From the NCBI RefSeq assembly GCF_026239695.1, contig NZ_JAPIVS010000003.1, positions 62,001 through 126,000 on the forward strand: DNA of 64,000 nt. The letters run 5' to 3'. The position numbers and the translations under genes are program-made. The notes under the pieces were generated by a model. It saw only the letters and a program-made list of their open reading frames with translations. It ran no database searches and was not told where the DNA came from. Source of the DNA: Pedobacter sp. MC2016-15. Lineage in GTDB: Bacteria; Bacteroidota; Bacteroidia; Sphingobacteriales; Sphingobacteriaceae. Of this stretch, positions 16,832 to 25,351 are shown in pieces (within the stretch, counting starts at the first letter, position 1; each line of letters begins with the position of its first letter).

Positions 16832-19372
16832 ATGTCTAAATGGCTTATCGCTTTGCTTTTATTTGTGGCTTTGCAGTACACAGGTAAATTGTATGCGCAG
16901 CAATCAGGGCGACTCGACAAGCCGGTGACTATCCACCTAAAACCTGATTCACTGATCAGCGCATTGCTGAAGCTGCAGCAAAAGGCCGGCACCAGTTTCT
17001 CCTTCAATCCCGACCTTTTAAGAAAATACCAGATCAAAGAAATTACGGTGGTCAGAACACCTTTACGGGATGTAATGCTGGCGCTCCTCAATGGTACACC
17101 ACTCAGCTTTGCCCTGGTGGGCAACGATATTGTCATCACGGAAGTTAAACTTTCAAAACGTACCGTTCACGGACACGTGGTCGACCGTGCCAATGGTGAG
17201 GTGCTTATCGGCGCCACGGTCTTTATACCTGAACTGAAATCAGGAGTACTCACCAATCAATATGGCTTTTATGCTTTGAACATTTCTGAGGGAGTGTACG
17301 AGCTGTCGGTATCCAACCTCGGTTACCAAACTAAAAAGATACCCCTAAAACTGACAGCGGATTACCAGCTGGAGGTAGAGCTTTCTGTTGAGGCGAATAA
17401 TCTTGCTGAAGTGCAAATCAGGCAACCCGTTACACCGGATCCATTAATGTTGAACGAACAGAGTTATACTCCGCGGCAGCTACGCCATATTCCTTACTAT
17501 GCGGGTGAGCCTGATGCCCTGAAGGCGCTGCAGATGCAAAACGGGATCAAGGCCATATCTGAAGGTAGTTCCGGACTTTTTATTAGGGGTGGTAATTCAG
17601 ACCAGAACCTGATCTTACTGGATGAAGCGGTGATTTACAATCCTTCACATTTATATGGATTGGTGTCGGTTTTCAACCCTGATGCGATCAACAGTGTGCA
17701 GGTGTACAAAGATTTTATGCCTACAAATTTTGGAGGCAGGCTTTCTTCTGTCATTGAAAACCGCATGGCAGAAGGAAACAATAAGGAATTTCATGTGAGC
17801 GGGGGTGTCAATCTGATGTCGGCCAGACTGGCGGCGGAAGGTCCCATTGTAAAAGACAAAAGCTCTTTCATTGTTGCTTTCAGAAGAAGTTTACTTGATG
17901 TTTTCCATAGTAAATTCAAGTTGTTTAACCCAAGCTCGGTGTATTACGACATCAATGCCAAAGTGAACTATAAGCTTGATACGAAGAATAATCTTTTCTA
18001 TTCGGTTTACGGAGGGCAGGACCATCTGTTGTCGGATAATTCCTTTGCCAATAACTGGGGTAATATTACCTCTACCTTGCGATGGAATCACCTGTTCAAC
18101 TCAAGACTATTCATGAACCTGTCTGCAATCTACAGCAATTACAGCAACCTGCTCGATCTGAATGCCGATACGCTGTCTACAAAAAGCCAGTGGAGAACCG
18201 GGGTTAAAGATCTTACGCTGAAAGCAGATTACACATATTATAATACCCCCGACAATCTGATCAAATTTGGCCTGATCAGCGTATATCACCGCTTTATCCC
18301 GGGTGAAACCAATAACTCTATCAATGATGAACTGAATATCGCCAAGGACAGATCTCTGGAATCTGCATTATATTATAATCAGCAGATTTCAGTTGGACGG
18401 CACTGGGAGTTTAACTACGGCTTGCGTTTAGGGCTGTTTAAAAATGCGGAAGAGCGGCTTGATATCTTTGACCCGAGCGGAAACCGTGTACAACAGGAGG
18501 ATAAACAAACATATTTCAATCCTGAGCCGCGGCTGAATATCAGCTACCTGCTCGCGCCCAAACAACGCTTTTCCATCACCTACAATAGAAGCTATCAGTA
18601 TTTACAGTTGATACAGAACAGTACGCTGGCATTTTCTTCACTCGAACCCTGGATTCCGGCATCGCGTACGATACGGCCACAACATATTGATTATTTTTCC
18701 GGCGGATACTGGTACGTGCAGGATGGCTACTCCCTCTCCGCAAGTGGCTACCTCAAAAAACTGTACCACCAGCTTGATCTCGCAGGACATGCCCAGATTA
18801 TCCAGAATCCTGACATCAGGAGCCAGTTGGAAACGGGTAACTCTACTGCTTCGGGGCTGGAACTGGAATTGAAAAGGACCGGTACTAAGTTGAATGCTAC
18901 AGTAGCCTATACCTACGCCAGGGTGTTTCGTACAATTGCGGGTATCAATGAAGGACAGCGGTTTGCGGCCAACTATGATATTCCTCATGAACTCAAAGTA
19001 ACAGCTGCCTACAATATCACAAAAAAACTGTCTGTGCAGTCGTTCTTCACCTATTCTACCGGCAGACCACTTACCCTTCCTGTAGGGTACTATCAGCATG
19101 ATGGCATTAATGTGCCTATATTTGAGGGGCGAAATACATTCAGGTTTCCTAATTTTAGCAGACTCGATATTTCCGGACAATACCAGCTGAGCTCCAGGAT
19201 ATCAAAAAAGCGTATGTTTAATAGTATGATTTCCGCAGGTGTTTACAATTTATACAACCGTAAAAATCCTTTATATTATCATTTGAGTACTGATTCGAGT
19301 CAGCCGCAAAGCAGTTCGCTGGAATATGCTTTTGGGATTTATCCATGGATTGCCTATAGTTTTAAGATCTGA
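16832..19372 (+). CDS. TonB-dependent receptor with STN signalling domain
   Basis: 846 residues: signal peptide (1-22), STN/secretin-TonB domain (~30-105, LISALLKLQQKAGTSFSFNP), carboxypeptidase-regulatory-like beta domain (~110-195, HGHVVDRANGEVLIGATV), plug (~205-330) and a 22-strand-type barrel ending in IAYSFKI with a terminal aromatic pattern. The STN domain contacts FecR in the periplasm. With the DUF4249 lipoprotein downstream it forms a regulated uptake system; the ligand could be an iron chelate or another nutrient and cannot be read from the sequence. Confidence 0.93.
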   Translation: MSKWLIALLLFVALQYTGKLYAQQSGRLDKPVTIHLKPDSLISALLKLQQKAGTSFSFNPDLLRKYQIKEITVVRTPLRDVMLALLNGTPLSFALVGNDIVITEVKLSKRTVHGHVVDRANGEVLIGATVFIPELKSGVLTNQYGFYALNISEGVYELSVSNLGYQTKKIPLKLTADYQLEVELSVEANNLAEVQIRQPVTPDPLMLNEQSYTPRQLRHIPYYAGEPDALKALQMQNGIKAISEGSSGLFIRGGNSDQNLILLDEAVIYNPSHLYGLVSVFNPDAINSVQVYKDFMPTNFGGRLSSVIENRMAEGNNKEFHVSGGVNLMSARLAAEGPIVKDKSSFIVAFRRSLLDVFHSKFKLFNPSSVYYDINAKVNYKLDTKNNLFYSVYGGQDHLLSDNSFANNWGNITSTLRWNHLFNSRLFMNLSAIYSNYSNLLDLNADTLSTKSQWRTGVKDLTLKADYTYYNTPDNLIKFGLISVYHRFIPGETNNSINDELNIAKDRSLESALYYNQQISVGRHWEFNYGLRLGLFKNAEERLDIFDPSGNRVQQEDKQTYFNPEPRLNISYLLAPKQRFSITYNRSYQYLQLIQNSTLAFSSLEPWIPASRTIRPQHIDYFSGGYWYVQDGYSLSASGYLKKLYHQLDLAGHAQIIQNPDIRSQLETGNSTASGLELELKRTGTKLNATVAYTYARVFRTIAGINEGQRFAANYDIPHELKVTAAYNITKKLSVQSFFTYSTGRPLTLPVGYYQHDGINVPIFEGRNTFRFPNFSRLDISGQYQLSSRISKKRMFNSMISAGVYNLYNRKNPLYYHLSTDSSQPQSSSLEYAFGIYPWIAYSFKI

Positions 19373-19373
19373 T

Positions 19374-20213
19374 ATGAAAGCGGGTTATTACATAGTCATG
19401 TTTGTGCTGCTGCAGTTCTTTTTTGGAGCATGCAAGAAGAGTCATGATGATATTGCGTTTGCTGCACCCCGTAAACAATATGACCTGACAGTGGAAGGAG
19501 GAATAAATACCTATTTCCAGACACAGTATATCAGATTGAGTAAACCCTCTTTACATCCGGATTCTCTCCCTCAGCCTATACGTAAGGCTGTAGTAACAGT
19601 AAATGATGGCAGGACAGATCTGGTCTTCAGGGAGGGGACAGTTCCGGGGGTATATACGGCAGTGAACAGGAACAATCCGAACTACAACTTCGCTTATAAG
19701 CTAACAGTTCAGTATAATAACCAGACCTATACTGCAGTGGATACCCTGCGTCAGGTGGTGAATATCGTCGATGATTATCTTCCCCTGTCTGTCAGCAAAA
19801 CCCCTGAAGGTATGTATAACGGCATTATTCCTAAACATACATTCGGTTATCTCAATCCCAATAAGTGGTGGATCAGTTATGGTGATATCCCAATCTGGGC
19901 ACCATCCCGTTTTACGCAGGCCCAGTATTTCAGCTACACACATTATCTGGGCTCTCCAAATTCATTGTATCCGCTTACCAACCTTAGGAGAACATTCAGT
20001 CTCGGAGCCGAGGATTTTGTGACGATCAGTAAGATTTCCATTTCTGAGGGCTATGCTAAGTATTTGTATGCGGTATTCCTGGAAACAGACTGGAATGGCT
20101 TGTTCTCCAGTGTACCGGTTAACGTTACTGGCAACATATCAGGCAATGCCCAGGGCTACTTTTCTGTCAGTGATGTCGATGTCAGACGATACCGGGCCAG
20201 GGAACTGAGATAA
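19374..20213 (+). CDS. DUF4249 lipoprotein
   Basis: 279 residues from ATG 19374, one base after the receptor stop. The signal peptide ends in FFFGAC with Cys20 as the lipidated residue. LTVEGGINTYFQTQYIRLSKP and the following beta-rich region match the DUF4249 pattern, a family usually encoded right after FecIR-linked TonB receptors. It probably sits on the outer membrane beside the receptor. Confidence 0.78.
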   Translation: MKAGYYIVMFVLLQFFFGACKKSHDDIAFAAPRKQYDLTVEGGINTYFQTQYIRLSKPSLHPDSLPQPIRKAVVTVNDGRTDLVFREGTVPGVYTAVNRNNPNYNFAYKLTVQYNNQTYTAVDTLRQVVNIVDDYLPLSVSKTPEGMYNGIIPKHTFGYLNPNKWWISYGDIPIWAPSRFTQAQYFSYTHYLGSPNSLYPLTNLRRTFSLGAEDFVTISKISISEGYAKYLYAVFLETDWNGLFSSVPVNVTGNISGNAQGYFSVSDVDVRRYRARELR

Positions 20214-20218
20214 AATCT

Positions 20219-20226
20219 TATTTTTG
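20219..20226 (+). promoter_or_regulatory. Candidate -7 box before the membrane protein at 20251
   Basis: TATTTTTG matches TAnnTTTG, 24 bases before the ATG at 20251; no -33 element recognised. Confidence 0.3.
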
Positions 20227-20250
20227 CCTCCGTATTTTAATTCAGCAATT

Positions 20251-20658
20251 ATGAAAGCTTTGGGTATTACTGGTGCGGTAGTCATGGCAGTGGGAGCGAT
20301 GTGTCCGCTGGTTCGGGTTACCTTTCTCGGGAACTGGAATTATTTTCAGATTGACCCAGTCCTGGGAATCGTATTTTATGTAATTGTGCTGCTTGGCTTA
20401 TTTGCGTCCTGGCGCAATAATACAGCACTGATGCACTTTTCCGGATGGATAGCACTGGTATGGGTGGTACTTACTATTGCAGCTGTATGGTTTAAGTCGC
20501 ACGACGTTTTTAGCTTTTTTCATTTCAAAAAGCTGATCAACATTGCTGCGGGTATGGTCAAATTTCGATGGGGATGGCTGGTTATTGTCGCAGGTGCGGT
20601 GCCCTTGATTATCAGTCGCGACAATTTATCATCAGAGAACAATAAAATTAATAATTGA
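20251..20658 (+). CDS. Small membrane protein, unknown
   Basis: 135 residues with four hydrophobic segments (~4-22, 36-54, 63-82 and 108-122). Pattern resembles small uncharacterised Bacteroidota membrane proteins; no motif is recognised. ATG 20251 is chosen over an upstream in-frame start at 20224, which falls next to a promoter-like box. It lies between the TonB unit and ccmB. Confidence 0.6.
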   Translation: MKALGITGAVVMAVGAMCPLVRVTFLGNWNYFQIDPVLGIVFYVIVLLGLFASWRNNTALMHFSGWIALVWVVLTIAAVWFKSHDVFSFFHFKKLINIAAGMVKFRWGWLVIVAGAVPLIISRDNLSSENNKINN

Positions 20659-20702
20659 TCTTCCAAATCTGTGCATCTGCATAAAAAGACGTAACATAAA
20701 AT

Positions 20703-20710
20703 TATCTTTG
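20703..20710 (+). promoter_or_regulatory. -7 box immediately before ccmB
   Basis: TATCTTTG matches TAnnTTTG and ends 7 bases before the ccmB ATG. Confidence 0.42.
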
Positions 20711-20717
20711 TGCATAA

Positions 20718-21377
20718 ATGCAGCTGATCAGGGAAGTTCAATTTTTAATAGGTAAGGAATTACTGCTGGAATGGCGGTCTAAATATGCGCTGAATGGAGT
20801 AGTACTCTATGTAGTCTCCACAATTTTTGTGTGTTTTCTGTCCTTTGTTTCCCTGAGAGGGGTAACCTGGAATGCTTTGTTCTGGATTATTATGTTGTTT
20901 GCATCGATCAATACGGTATCCAAGAGCTTTCTGCAGGAGAGCAAAGGACGCCAACTTTATATCTACACCGTCGCAAGCCCACTGGCGCTGATCATCTCCA
21001 AGACTATCTACAATGTTTTTCTGATGTTGCTGGTCACACTTATCGCACTCGCTTTTTATACGCTGGTGTTCGATTATGTTCCCGAAGATATGGGCTTGTA
21101 TCTGCTGGCTACAGTACTGGGCAGCCTCAGCTTTTCCACGATCTTCACCATGATATCGGCGATTGCCTCCAAGGCCGGGAACGGCGGGATGCTGATGGCG
21201 ATTCTAAGTTTCCCGGTAATTATACCGGTGATTGTCATGCTGATCAAACTGACTAAAAATGCGGTAGACGGACTGGATAGGAGTGTAAGTCTGGATGAGA
21301 TCGCTACCTTGTTGATCATCAATGTATTGGTGGCCGCGTTTTCTCTGTTGCTGTTCCCATATTTGTGGCGTGATTAA
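20718..21377 (+). CDS. ccmB: Haem exporter-like permease CcmB
   Basis: 219 residues with six membrane segments. FLIGKELLLEWRSKYALNG at the start and FASINTVSKSFLQESKGRQLY are typical of CcmB, the membrane partner of the CcmA ATPase in cytochrome c maturation system I. The complex drives release of haem-loaded CcmE. No ccmA is present in this window. Confidence 0.92.
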   Translation: MQLIREVQFLIGKELLLEWRSKYALNGVVLYVVSTIFVCFLSFVSLRGVTWNALFWIIMLFASINTVSKSFLQESKGRQLYIYTVASPLALIISKTIYNVFLMLLVTLIALAFYTLVFDYVPEDMGLYLLATVLGSLSFSTIFTMISAIASKAGNGGMLMAILSFPVIIPVIVMLIKLTKNAVDGLDRSVSLDEIATLLIINVLVAAFSLLLFPYLWRD

Positions 21378-21492
21378 GGATTTATAATAATTAACTGATA
21401 TATATAAAGCTTTATTAACTTTGCACTCGCAAATTTTTGCTGATCTGTCACATTCATCAGTATCATTTGCAGAAATTCTAAATCTGAAATGA

Positions 21493-22146
21493 ATGTATAA
21501 ATCTTGGTGGAAAATTTTAGGCGCTGTTCTGGTTATGTATTCTACTATAGCCGGTTTCCTGGCTTCGGTACCTCCATTGCCTATATTGCATCAAAGCATT
21601 AGAAATTTGTATTTCCACGTGCCCATGTGGTTTGCCATGATTGTGCTATTTACCATATCCGTAGTTCAGAGCATCAAATACCTGAGCAGCAATAACCAGA
21701 TCAACGATAGTAAAGCAGTGCAAAGTGTAAATGCAGGCATCATTTTCGGTATCCTTGGTTTGGTAACCGGTGCGGTGTGGGCACGTTTTACCTGGGGACA
21801 GGCCTGGAGTTTTGACGTAAAGCAAAACTTCGCTGCTATCGCCATGTTGTTGTATTTCGCTTACCTGATTCTCAGGAATGCAATTGATGAAGAACAGAAA
21901 AGGGCAAAAATCTCTGCCATTTATAATATTTTCGCTTTTCCAATGATGGTGGTACTGCTTTTTGTACTGCCGCGCTTGTCAGACTCCCTGCATCCGGGAA
22001 ATGGTGGAAATCCAGGTTTCAACGCCTATGATCTGGATAGCCGTATGAGAATGGTATTTTATCCGGCTTGCCTCGGCTGGATATTGATAGGATACTGGAT
22101 CTACACCATCCTGTTCAGAGTGTCTGCTTTAGAAAAAAATAAATAG
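21493..22146 (+). CDS. ccmC: Cytochrome c maturation protein CcmC
   Basis: 217 residues, six membrane segments. The tryptophan-rich motif WGQAWSFD (101-108) and His42 (FHVPMW) and His167 (LHPGNGG) correspond to the haem-handling residues of CcmC. It presents haem to CcmE in the periplasm. The 115-base gap after ccmB holds no gene; the CcmD-like gene follows after 9 bases. Confidence 0.93.
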   Translation: MYKSWWKILGAVLVMYSTIAGFLASVPPLPILHQSIRNLYFHVPMWFAMIVLFTISVVQSIKYLSSNNQINDSKAVQSVNAGIIFGILGLVTGAVWARFTWGQAWSFDVKQNFAAIAMLLYFAYLILRNAIDEEQKRAKISAIYNIFAFPMMVVLLFVLPRLSDSLHPGNGGNPGFNAYDLDSRMRMVFYPACLGWILIGYWIYTILFRVSALEKNK

Positions 22147-22155
22147 AAAAACTAC

Positions 22156-22362
22156 ATGAAGAAATTTACAACTACCCTCCTGATGTTAATGCTTACCCTG
22201 CAATTATTTGCTCAGGGCGAAGGTTCTGCTATCGCAGACACGCTTGCAGGCTCTGAGAAAATCTATGTTGTGGTAACCTGTGTGGCCATTATTCTCATTG
22301 GCCTGCTCGCTTTTCTCTTCTCTATCGAGCGCAGATTAAAAAAACTGGAAAAAAAATCCTAA
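22156..22362 (+). CDS. CcmD-like small membrane protein
   Basis: 68 residues: a cleavable-looking or anchoring N-terminal hydrophobic stretch (to about LFAQ), then one membrane helix (~36-55) and a basic tail (ERRLKKLEKKS). Size, position after ccmC and the basic cytoplasmic tail fit CcmD, which stabilises the CcmC-CcmE complex. Sequence similarity to proteobacterial CcmD is too weak to be certain. Confidence 0.7.
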   Translation: MKKFTTTLLMLMLTLQLFAQGEGSAIADTLAGSEKIYVVVTCVAIILIGLLAFLFSIERRLKKLEKKS

Positions 22363-22446
22363 GATAAAATTGACTTTTTGGTCATTTTGGGGCAGTTTTT
22401 GCTAAGTGTTGTGACATGTGTTTCACATACACTAAGCAATTATTAA

Positions 22447-22479
22447 TTTGTATTAATGAAATATTTTAATGCAATTTTG
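22447..22479 (+). promoter_or_regulatory. Promoter of glutamate dehydrogenase gene
   Basis: TTTG (22447-22450) and CAATTTTG (22472-22479) are spaced by 21 bases and fit the Bacteroidota -33/-7 arrangement with one mismatch in the -7 box. The start codon is 50 bases downstream, giving a normal leader. Confidence 0.5.
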
Positions 22480-22529
22480 CAGCCTTAAAGAATGCTAACT
22501 AACACTACTAAATAAAAAAACCAAATATA

Positions 22530-23951
22530 ATGGCTACTTCAGCAAATGAGACAAACTTCTTTACAGACGTCTGTAAAAATTTTGACAACGCAGCACAATT
22601 CACCGGTCACCCGGAAGGCCTGCTCTCCCAAATCAAAGCATGTAACAGTGTGTACCGCTTCCAGTTCCCGATTCGCAGAGGAAACGGATTCGAGGTCATT
22701 GATGCATGGCGCGTCGAACATTCACACCACATGAGTCCTACAAAAGGTGGTATTCGTTACAGTGAGATGGTCAACGAAGATGAGGTAATGGCACTTGCTG
22801 CCTTGATGACCTACAAATGTGCAATTGTAAATGTTCCTTTTGGCGGTGCCAAGGGAGGAATAAAGATCACTCCGAAAAATTATACTACGGGAGAACTTGA
22901 AAACATCACCCGCCGTTATACTACAGAATTAATCAAAAAGAATTTTATCGGCCCTGGTATCGATGTGCCCGCTCCTGACTATGGTTCAGGGGAACGCGAA
23001 ATGAGCTGGATTGCAGATACATACATGACGATGAATCCCGGACAGCTTGACGCACTGGGTTGTGTAACAGGTAAACCTATAGCGCTGCATGGTATCCGCG
23101 GGCGTAAAGAAGCCACCGGAAGAGGTGTAGCTTATGCGGTCAGAGAATGTGTTCGTGTAAGCGAGGATATGCAGAAACTGGGTATGAAAGCTGGCCTGGG
23201 CGATAAAAGAGTAATCGTACAGGGACTGGGTAATGTAGGTTACCACTCTGCGAAATTCCTGACTGAATTTGGGGCAACTATTGTGGGCCTTTGTGAATAT
23301 GAAGGGGCTATCTACAATGAAAATGGTCTGAATGTTGATGAGGTTTTCGCTCACCGTAAGCTGACAGGTTCTATCCTCGGTTTCCCTGGCGCAAAAGAAT
23401 TTAAAAATTCTATGGAAGGACTGGAGCAGCCATGCGACATTCTCGTTCCGGCAGCTCTGGAAAACCAGATTACTGTACATAACATTAGAAACATCAAAGC
23501 CAGGATTATTGCTGAGGGTGCTAACGGCCCATGTACTCCTGAAGCGGAAGAGATCTTTACTGAAATGGGAGGGATCATCATCCCGGATATGTATTGCAAT
23601 GCCGGTGGTGTTACAGTATCTTACTTCGAATGGTTGAAAAACCTTTCTCACGTAGCTTTTGGCCGTATGGAAAAACGCTATGCAGAAAACTCCAACGCAA
23701 ACCTGATCAATACGCTTGAAAGTTTAACCGGACAGAGTATCCCTGCAGAACACAGGCTGATGATCGTTAAAGGAGCATCTGAGCTGGAGCTGGTAAACTC
23801 AGGTCTGGAAGATACGATGATCCACTCTTATCACGAGATAAGGGAAACTCTGGTGACTAAGCCGGGTATACAAACTTTGAGAACAGCGGCATTTGTTGGC
23901 TCGATCGACAAAATTGCAGTTTCCTATATGAATTTGGGCATCTGGCCTTAA
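22530..23951 (+). CDS. Glutamate dehydrogenase (Glu/Leu/Phe/Val family)
   Basis: 473 residues. The substrate-binding segment [10 protein letters not shown], catalytic Lys region PFGGAKGGI, catalytic Asp in VPAPDYG, and dinucleotide fold [14 protein letters not shown] are complete. It interconverts glutamate with 2-oxoglutarate and ammonium. Glutamate is favoured over branched-chain substrates from its pattern, but cofactor preference is not readable with certainty. It has its own promoter, so it is an insertion in the ccm region and not part of that operon. Confidence 0.93.
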   Translation: MATSANETNFFTDVCKNFDNAAQFTGHPEGLLSQIKACNSVYRFQFPIRRGNGFEVIDAWRVEHSHHMSPTKGGIRYSEMVNEDEVMALAALMTYKCAIVNVPFGGAKGGIKITPKNYTTGELENITRRYTTELIKKNFIGPGIDVPAPDYGSGEREMSWIADTYMTMNPGQLDALGCVTGKPIALHGIRGRKEATGRGVAYAVRECVRVSEDMQKLGMKAGLGDKRVIVQGLGNVGYHSAKFLTEFGATIVGLCEYEGAIYNENGLNVDEVFAHRKLTGSILGFPGAKEFKNSMEGLEQPCDILVPAALENQITVHNIRNIKARIIAEGANGPCTPEAEEIFTEMGGIIIPDMYCNAGGVTVSYFEWLKNLSHVAFGRMEKRYAENSNANLINTLESLTGQSIPAEHRLMIVKGASELELVNSGLEDTMIHSYHEIRETLVTKPGIQTLRTAAFVGSIDKIAVSYMNLGIWP

Positions 23952-23964
23952 TATGATCTGTTAA

Positions 23965-23993
23965 CGGAGCAGGTTGAGTATCTCCCTGCTCCG
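23965..23993 (+). terminator. Strong GC-rich hairpin after glutamate dehydrogenase
   Basis: CGGAGCAGG (23965-23973) pairs with CCTGCTCCG (23985-23993), with inner GAG/CTC pairing. There is no T tract, so it may be an mRNA-stabilising or factor-dependent 3' end rather than a standard terminator. Confidence 0.5.
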
Positions 23994-24047
23994 CTAATAT
24001 GACACTTGCGTTAACATCTGCCGATGCGTCATTGCGTATATTGGTGT

Positions 24048-24719
24048 ATGAAAGTGAGCATCTTTTTATGGTCGGCCCTCCTCATCCTGAGTGCCTGCAC
24101 CGGAACAACTACTACAAGACAGAACATCGCTACTGAGAATGGATTTGCCGTTCTTCCAAAGCCTGCGGCTGATGAAGCTGTGGCCACTTTTGCTGGCGGC
24201 TGCTTCTGGTCGGTACAGGAAAGTATGATCCAGCTCAAAGGCGTAAATACCGCAATCAGCGGATATGCTGGCGGCATTACTGAAAATCCTACTTATGATG
24301 AAGTTTCCGGACAGCAAACAGGGCATGCCGAAGCAGTACAGGTGTACTACAATCCTGCAGTGATCTCCTATGAACAACTATTAAAGGCATTTTTTATCGC
24401 ACATAATCCCACAGAGCTCAACAGGCAGGGACCGGATGTAGGGCCGGAGTACCGTTCTGTGGCTTTCTACAGAAATCCTCAGGAACTCAAAATGATCACT
24501 AAGGTGATCTCAGAGCTGGAACGTCAAAAGCGTTACAAGGGCACTTTTGTAACCGAAATGGAACCATTCAAGGTATTTTATCCGGCAGAAAGCTCACATC
24601 AGGACTATTACAAACGAAACCCCTGGGAGCCATATGTACGCCGAATTTGCAAGCCTAAAGTGATGCATGTGCGGGAAGAATTTCCACAATGGATTAAAAA
24701 TGAATACCTTAAACAGTAG
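24048..24719 (+). CDS. msrA: Peptide methionine sulfoxide reductase MsrA, lipoprotein form
   Basis: 223 residues from ATG 24048. A lipoprotein signal ends LSAC with Cys17 as the predicted lipidated residue, so the enzyme is exported and membrane-tethered. The catalytic motif GGCFW has its Cys at 52; GYAGGITENPTYDEV and HAEAVQV are standard MsrA. It repairs S-methionine sulfoxide in envelope proteins. An earlier start at 24024 would add eight residues before the signal and is less likely. Confidence 0.92.
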   Translation: MKVSIFLWSALLILSACTGTTTTRQNIATENGFAVLPKPAADEAVATFAGGCFWSVQESMIQLKGVNTAISGYAGGITENPTYDEVSGQQTGHAEAVQVYYNPAVISYEQLLKAFFIAHNPTELNRQGPDVGPEYRSVAFYRNPQELKMITKVISELERQKRYKGTFVTEMEPFKVFYPAESSHQDYYKRNPWEPYVRRICKPKVMHVREEFPQWIKNEYLKQ

Positions 24720-24842
24720 TAAAATATACCAGCGCCACAGTGAGTGGTTTGATTTCTGTAATCTTTATGTCAGCCTACTATCAATGTATTGTCATCTAAA
24801 CTATTAGGTAAAGACTAAAAGGCATTACGAACTTATATTTTT

Positions 24843-24850
24843 TATCTTTG
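24843..24850 (+). promoter_or_regulatory. Candidate -7 box upstream of ccmE
   Basis: TATCTTTG matches TAnnTTTG, 28 bases before the ccmE ATG at 24879; no -33 box is evident. Confidence 0.4.
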
Positions 24851-24878
24851 TGTGTTATTTTTTAAACAACATCAACTA

Positions 24879-25346
24879 ATGAAAAAAAGTGCAATTATTG
24901 GCTTAATTACGATTGCGATCTGCGTTTGTTTTCTGGTTAGCTTAAATGCCGATACCAGCAACTACTCTTCTTTCAATGAAGCGGCTAAAGATTCGAGAGA
25001 ATTTCACGTAATGGGACATTGGGCTAAAGATAAAGGTACTTTTTATGATGCTTTTAAAGATCCGAACCATTTTTCTTTTTATATGAAAGATGAAAAAGGT
25101 GATGTGAAAAAAGTGATCTACAGTGGTACAAAACCACAGGATTTTGAGCGTTCGGAGAAGCTGGTGCTGGTGGGCAAGATGAATAACGATACTTTTTATG
25201 CCTCAAAGATTTTGATGAAATGCCCTTCAAAATATAACAACGACCTGGTTGAAATTAACAAAGACGGAAAAGTTATTCAGGATGGAAAGGTGATGCCTGT
25301 ACCCCAGTCTAAGCAGGATGGCCCACAGGAGATAAAATACAAATAA
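24879..25346 (+). CDS. ccmE: Cytochrome c maturation protein CcmE, CxxxY type
   Basis: 155 residues: N-terminal membrane anchor (~5-22) and an OB-fold periplasmic domain. In proteobacterial CcmE a His carries haem covalently; here the corresponding place has CPSKY (Cys115-Tyr119), the CxxxY motif known from archaeal and Desulfovibrio CcmE. It acts as the haem chaperone between CcmC and CcmF. ATG 24879 is preferred to a GTG at 24852 because it precedes a normal anchor. ccmF starts 5 bases after its stop. Confidence 0.88.
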   Translation: MKKSAIIGLITIAICVCFLVSLNADTSNYSSFNEAAKDSREFHVMGHWAKDKGTFYDAFKDPNHFSFYMKDEKGDVKKVIYSGTKPQDFERSEKLVLVGKMNNDTFYASKILMKCPSKYNNDLVEINKDGKVIQDGKVMPVPQSKQDGPQEIKYK

Positions 25347-25351
25347 TTTTA

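Noticed and set aside
22986..23651. 221-codon minus-strand frame opposite glutamate dehydrogenase
   Set aside because: Shadow frame; product matches no recognisable family.
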